Source of the DNA: Algoriphagus sp.
GTDB taxonomy: Bacteria; Bacteroidota; Bacteroidia; Cytophagales; Cyclobacteriaceae
Assembly: GCF_013373065.1 (NCBI RefSeq)
Contig: NZ_JABXIN010000005.1
Coordinates: 1-64,000, forward strand
DNA: 64,000 nt
Direction: 5' to 3'
Shown: positions 62,068 to 64,000 of the stretch, in pieces
Layout: each line of letters begins with the position of its first letter
Numbering within the stretch: the stretch's first letter is position 1
Made by a program: the position numbers and the translations under genes
Notes under the pieces: model-generated
The model's input: only the letters and a program-made list of their open reading frames with translations
Databases searched by the model: none
What the model was told of the DNA's origin: nothing

Positions 62068-63420
62068 TTAATTCCCTAAGTAATCAGAAGTCCGAGGAAT
62101 AGCTAAAATCTTACGCTGCCTTCCATTGTAATAGGTAACTTTCTCTCCATCAAAAAACGCTCCCTCCTCTAGCATAATTCGCACATCCTTCTTCCACTCT
62201 TCTACATACACAACCGCATTGAGTTCGATAGCATAACCCGTATTGGCATAAAGAGGATGATCTCCTGCTCCCGGTGTATCTCCCTGATTATCCCACATTC
62301 CAATTGTAGGGCCGGCAGAATGACCATAAGACCCAAGCGGATGTGTGTAAATACTTCCTCTGATTCCTTCCTTTTCCATTTGAGAACGAGCTGCCCGAAG
62401 AATCTCATTTCCAGTTCTGCCAGTTACATAGTTATCTGTCAAAATATCCTGCAAACGATTCCCCACTTCAAAAGCCTTTTGCAGATATGCCGGCACTTCT
62501 GTTTCGCCTCGTTTTAGGACATAAGCCAACTCCTGTGTATCGGTATTCAAGCGGAGATAGGTAATACCAAAATCAATATGCAGCAAATCTCCCGGCATGA
62601 TCGTCATTTCCGAAGGTCTCGAAAAAAAAGATCGCGTTGCCCCATCTGAATCCGGATCAGGACGTTGGATATCTACGGTTGGGTGAAACCAAGTGTCAAG
62701 CTTCATTTCCTTGATTTTTTCCCGATACCACCATACTACATCTTCCGTAGTGGTTTTTCCTGGAGTAATGACACGGGCAGAAAGCCCCTCTTGAATAATA
62801 TAATGTGCCAATTCTTGGATATGCCGGTAGGTAGCCATCTCCGATGATGTTCGTGTTTCCAACCACCGAACGGCCAATGTCTGTGCTGAAACTACCTGAT
62901 CTTGGAATGCCTCAGGCAAGTAGGCCATGAAATCCTCATACTCTGAGTGAGTTAATCCATCGGCATGACCATAGTCCTTTGCCATATTCAAGCCGATTTT
63001 CTTTGGATTTTTTTCAGAAATCAACTCCATCAATGCCTTCCATTGGTTAGGTTGATTTTCAGGATCCCAAGCTCTTTTAAATGCTTTTCCTACATCATAT
63101 CGCGCAATAGCATAGGTTTCCACTTTTGCATTCGGCTGGGGTTGGTACATAACCAAAATAGTACGTCTTCGGGCGGCCATCCAGGTTGCGGGTAATAAAG
63201 TTCGAATTACTGGATCCTCATTGTATTCTCGCGAAATCACCACCCACATATCTATGCCCGTTTCTGTCATCAGATTAGGCAAAACGATTTCAATACGTTC
63301 ATCCAGCCAGGAATCTATCAATTCTGCCTGGGCTTTAAGAGGCAAAACTGCCGGCTCCTGCGCATGGCTAGGATTAAAAGACAAGAGAATGACTGATAAA
63401 AACAAAAAGTATTGCTTCAT
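62068..63420 (-). CDS. Secreted M24-family (Xaa-Pro aminopeptidase-like) peptidase
   Basis: 450 residues with a signal peptide (MKQYFLFLSVILLSFNPSHAQ). The N-terminal creatinase domain (WMAARRRTILVMY) is followed by the pita-bread domain: DLLHIDFGITYLRLNTDTQ (two Asp ligands), HPLGSYGHSAGPTIG (His), IELNAVVYVEEW and LEEGAFFDG (Glu ligands). Unlike cytosolic PepP it is exported. It may remove N-terminal residues before proline. A typical Bacteroidota accessory exopeptidase. Confidence 0.9.
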   Translation of the reverse strand: MKQYFLFLSVILLSFNPSHAQEPAVLPLKAQAELIDSWLDERIEIVLPNLMTETGIDMWVVISREYNEDPVIRTLLPATWMAARRRTILVMYQPQPNAKVETYAIARYDVGKAFKRAWDPENQPNQWKALMELISEKNPKKIGLNMAKDYGHADGLTHSEYEDFMAYLPEAFQDQVVSAQTLAVRWLETRTSSEMATYRHIQELAHYIIQEGLSARVITPGKTTTEDVVWWYREKIKEMKLDTWFHPTVDIQRPDPDSDGATRSFFSRPSEMTIMPGDLLHIDFGITYLRLNTDTQELAYVLKRGETEVPAYLQKAFEVGNRLQDILTDNYVTGRTGNEILRAARSQMEKEGIRGSIYTHPLGSYGHSAGPTIGMWDNQGDTPGAGDHPLYANTGYAIELNAVVYVEEWKKDVRIMLEEGAFFDGEKVTYYNGRQRKILAIPRTSDYLGN

Positions 63421-63471
63421 GATGGGAGAAATTAGGTTTTAAATTTTCATCAGAAAAATAGAAAAAACATT

Positions 63472-64000
63472 TCAGACCTTTCCCAACTGAATTGCTTTTT
63501 GACTCAATTTGTAAAACCGATAAAAGAGCAGGGCTGCTGTTAAAGTAAGTCCAATCAATAGACCATACCAAATTCCTCTTTCTGCATATCCCCATTCGAA
63601 AGCCAATAAATACCCCAAGGGAAGACCGATTATCCAATATGCAATAAAAGTCAGCCAAGTGGGAAAGCGAACATCTTCCATTCCCCTTAGCACTCCCAAG
63701 CCAACAACTTGAACACCATCTGATAATTGAAACATTCCTGCAATTACCAAAAGAACCGCTGAAGTGGCAATGACATCCGGATCATCTATATAGAGCGTAG
63801 GAAGAAAATTTTTCAGGCTAATAAATAGAATGGCCGAAGTACTCATAATCATCAAAACCATCGCAAATACCATCATTCCTGCTTCCCGCATGGTCTTGTA
63901 ATCATTCCTTCCAATTTGATTACTTACCCGAACCATTCCCGCAGTGCCCAAACCTGCTGCCATCATATAGCTTATGGAAGCCAAATTAATAGCAATCTGA
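63472..64000 (-). CDS. MATE-family efflux transporter, C-terminal part (window edge)
   Basis: The C-terminal 176 residues of a MATE protein; the N-terminus is beyond the right edge. SYMMAAGLGTAGMVRVSNQIG matches the start of the second half, and LGVLRGMEDVRFPTWLTFIAYWIIGLPLGYLLAFEWGY is the conserved MATE loop and TM10-11. It is the NorM type. It differs clearly from the MATE at 2.3-3.7 kb, so the two are not recent duplicates. Its stop lies 51 bases upstream of the M24 gene start, on the same strand. Confidence 0.9.
   Translation of the reverse strand, partial: QIAINLASISYMMAAGLGTAGMVRVSNQIGRNDYKTMREAGMMVFAMVLMIMSTSAILFISLKNFLPTLYIDDPDVIATSAVLLVIAGMFQLSDGVQVVGLGVLRGMEDVRFPTWLTFIAYWIIGLPLGYLLAFEWGYAERGIWYGLLIGLTLTAALLFYRFYKLSQKAIQLGKV

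Noticed and set aside
1-64000. Insertion sequence, integron, prophage or defence island
   Set aside because: No transposase, integrase, recombinase, restriction or Cas gene and no terminal inverted repeats were seen in any of the coding regions.

Overview
This is an AT-rich, gene-dense chromosomal window that looks like a free-living or marine member of Bacteroidota, most likely order Cytophagales near Algoriphagus/Cyclobacteriaceae. The placement is an inference. It rests on several promoter-like boxes matching the Bacteroidota -7 consensus TAnnTTTG (best case TTTTG-N20-TATTTTTG before the oxoamine synthase), weak or absent Shine-Dalgarno sequences, many SPI/SPII secreted enzymes, an ECF sigma / one-pass membrane protein / Spy-like trio, a short Hc1-type histone-like gene, and an acyltransferase of the kind used for sulfonolipids. 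I found no IS element, prophage, integron, CRISPR array, rRNA or tRNA. The window reads as core genome.

Layout. 1-2.3 kb: rmlA start (cut by the window edge), a small ACP-like orphan, a secreted CAP-domain protein and a lipoprotein gene whose 3' end appears frameshifted. 2.3-8.8 kb: a MATE exporter, mnmA-truC (tRNA modification pair), a secreted M28 peptidase and a CNT nucleoside transporter. 8.8-11.2 kb: etfB-etfA-bifunctional nuclease operon. 11.2-18.7 kb: TPR protein, MDR oxidoreductase, dnaB, a membrane protein resembling lycopene cyclase domains, mpl, a DEDDh exonuclease, an M48 lipoprotein and a DUF4442 protein. 18.7-25.5 kb: two envelope proteins, gluQ, a secreted S10 peptidase, a DinB-PhzF-K+ channel operon and ferritin. 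25.6-30.8 kb: a formylglycine-generating-enzyme-type lipoprotein, ribE, pcm, an acyl-CoA thioesterase, and a compact operon of unknowns (psi-like protein, DUF3817 membrane protein, APH/kinase-fold protein).

30.8-41.8 kb: accC-DUF1015(SerK-like)-maf overlapping operon, an alpha-oxoamine synthase of the cysteate/serine acyltransferase type, an unlisted 58-aa histone-like gene, a secreted M1 aminopeptidase, a 1041-aa VPS10/BNR-repeat secreted protein and a small lipoprotein. 41.9-51.1 kb: ATP-dependent DNA ligase plus Lhr-type helicase, trkA-trkH, and alpha/beta hydrolase-rmuC. 51.1-58.6 kb: an Nramp-family transporter with altered metal-site motifs, the ECF sigma module, mscL, oligopeptidase B, mgsA-pfkA and an unknown membrane protein. 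58.6-64 kb: prfB with its programmed +1 frameshift, an MFS transporter, a fatty-acid-hydroxylase-family protein, an M24 peptidase and a second MATE gene (cut by the window end).

Functional themes are tRNA modification (mnmA, truC, gluQ), genome maintenance (dnaB, ligase-helicase pair, rmuC, exonuclease), secreted peptide degradation (M28, S10, M1, M24, M48), K+ and osmotic homeostasis (trkAH, K+ channel, mscL), and lipid/acyl metabolism (ETF, thioesterase, biotin carboxylase, oxoamine synthase, fatty acid hydroxylase). The most promising leads are the kinase-fold operon at 28.8-30.8 kb, the acyltransferase at 34.4 kb, the Nramp variant at 51.2 kb, and the orphan ACP-like protein at 0.46 kb.
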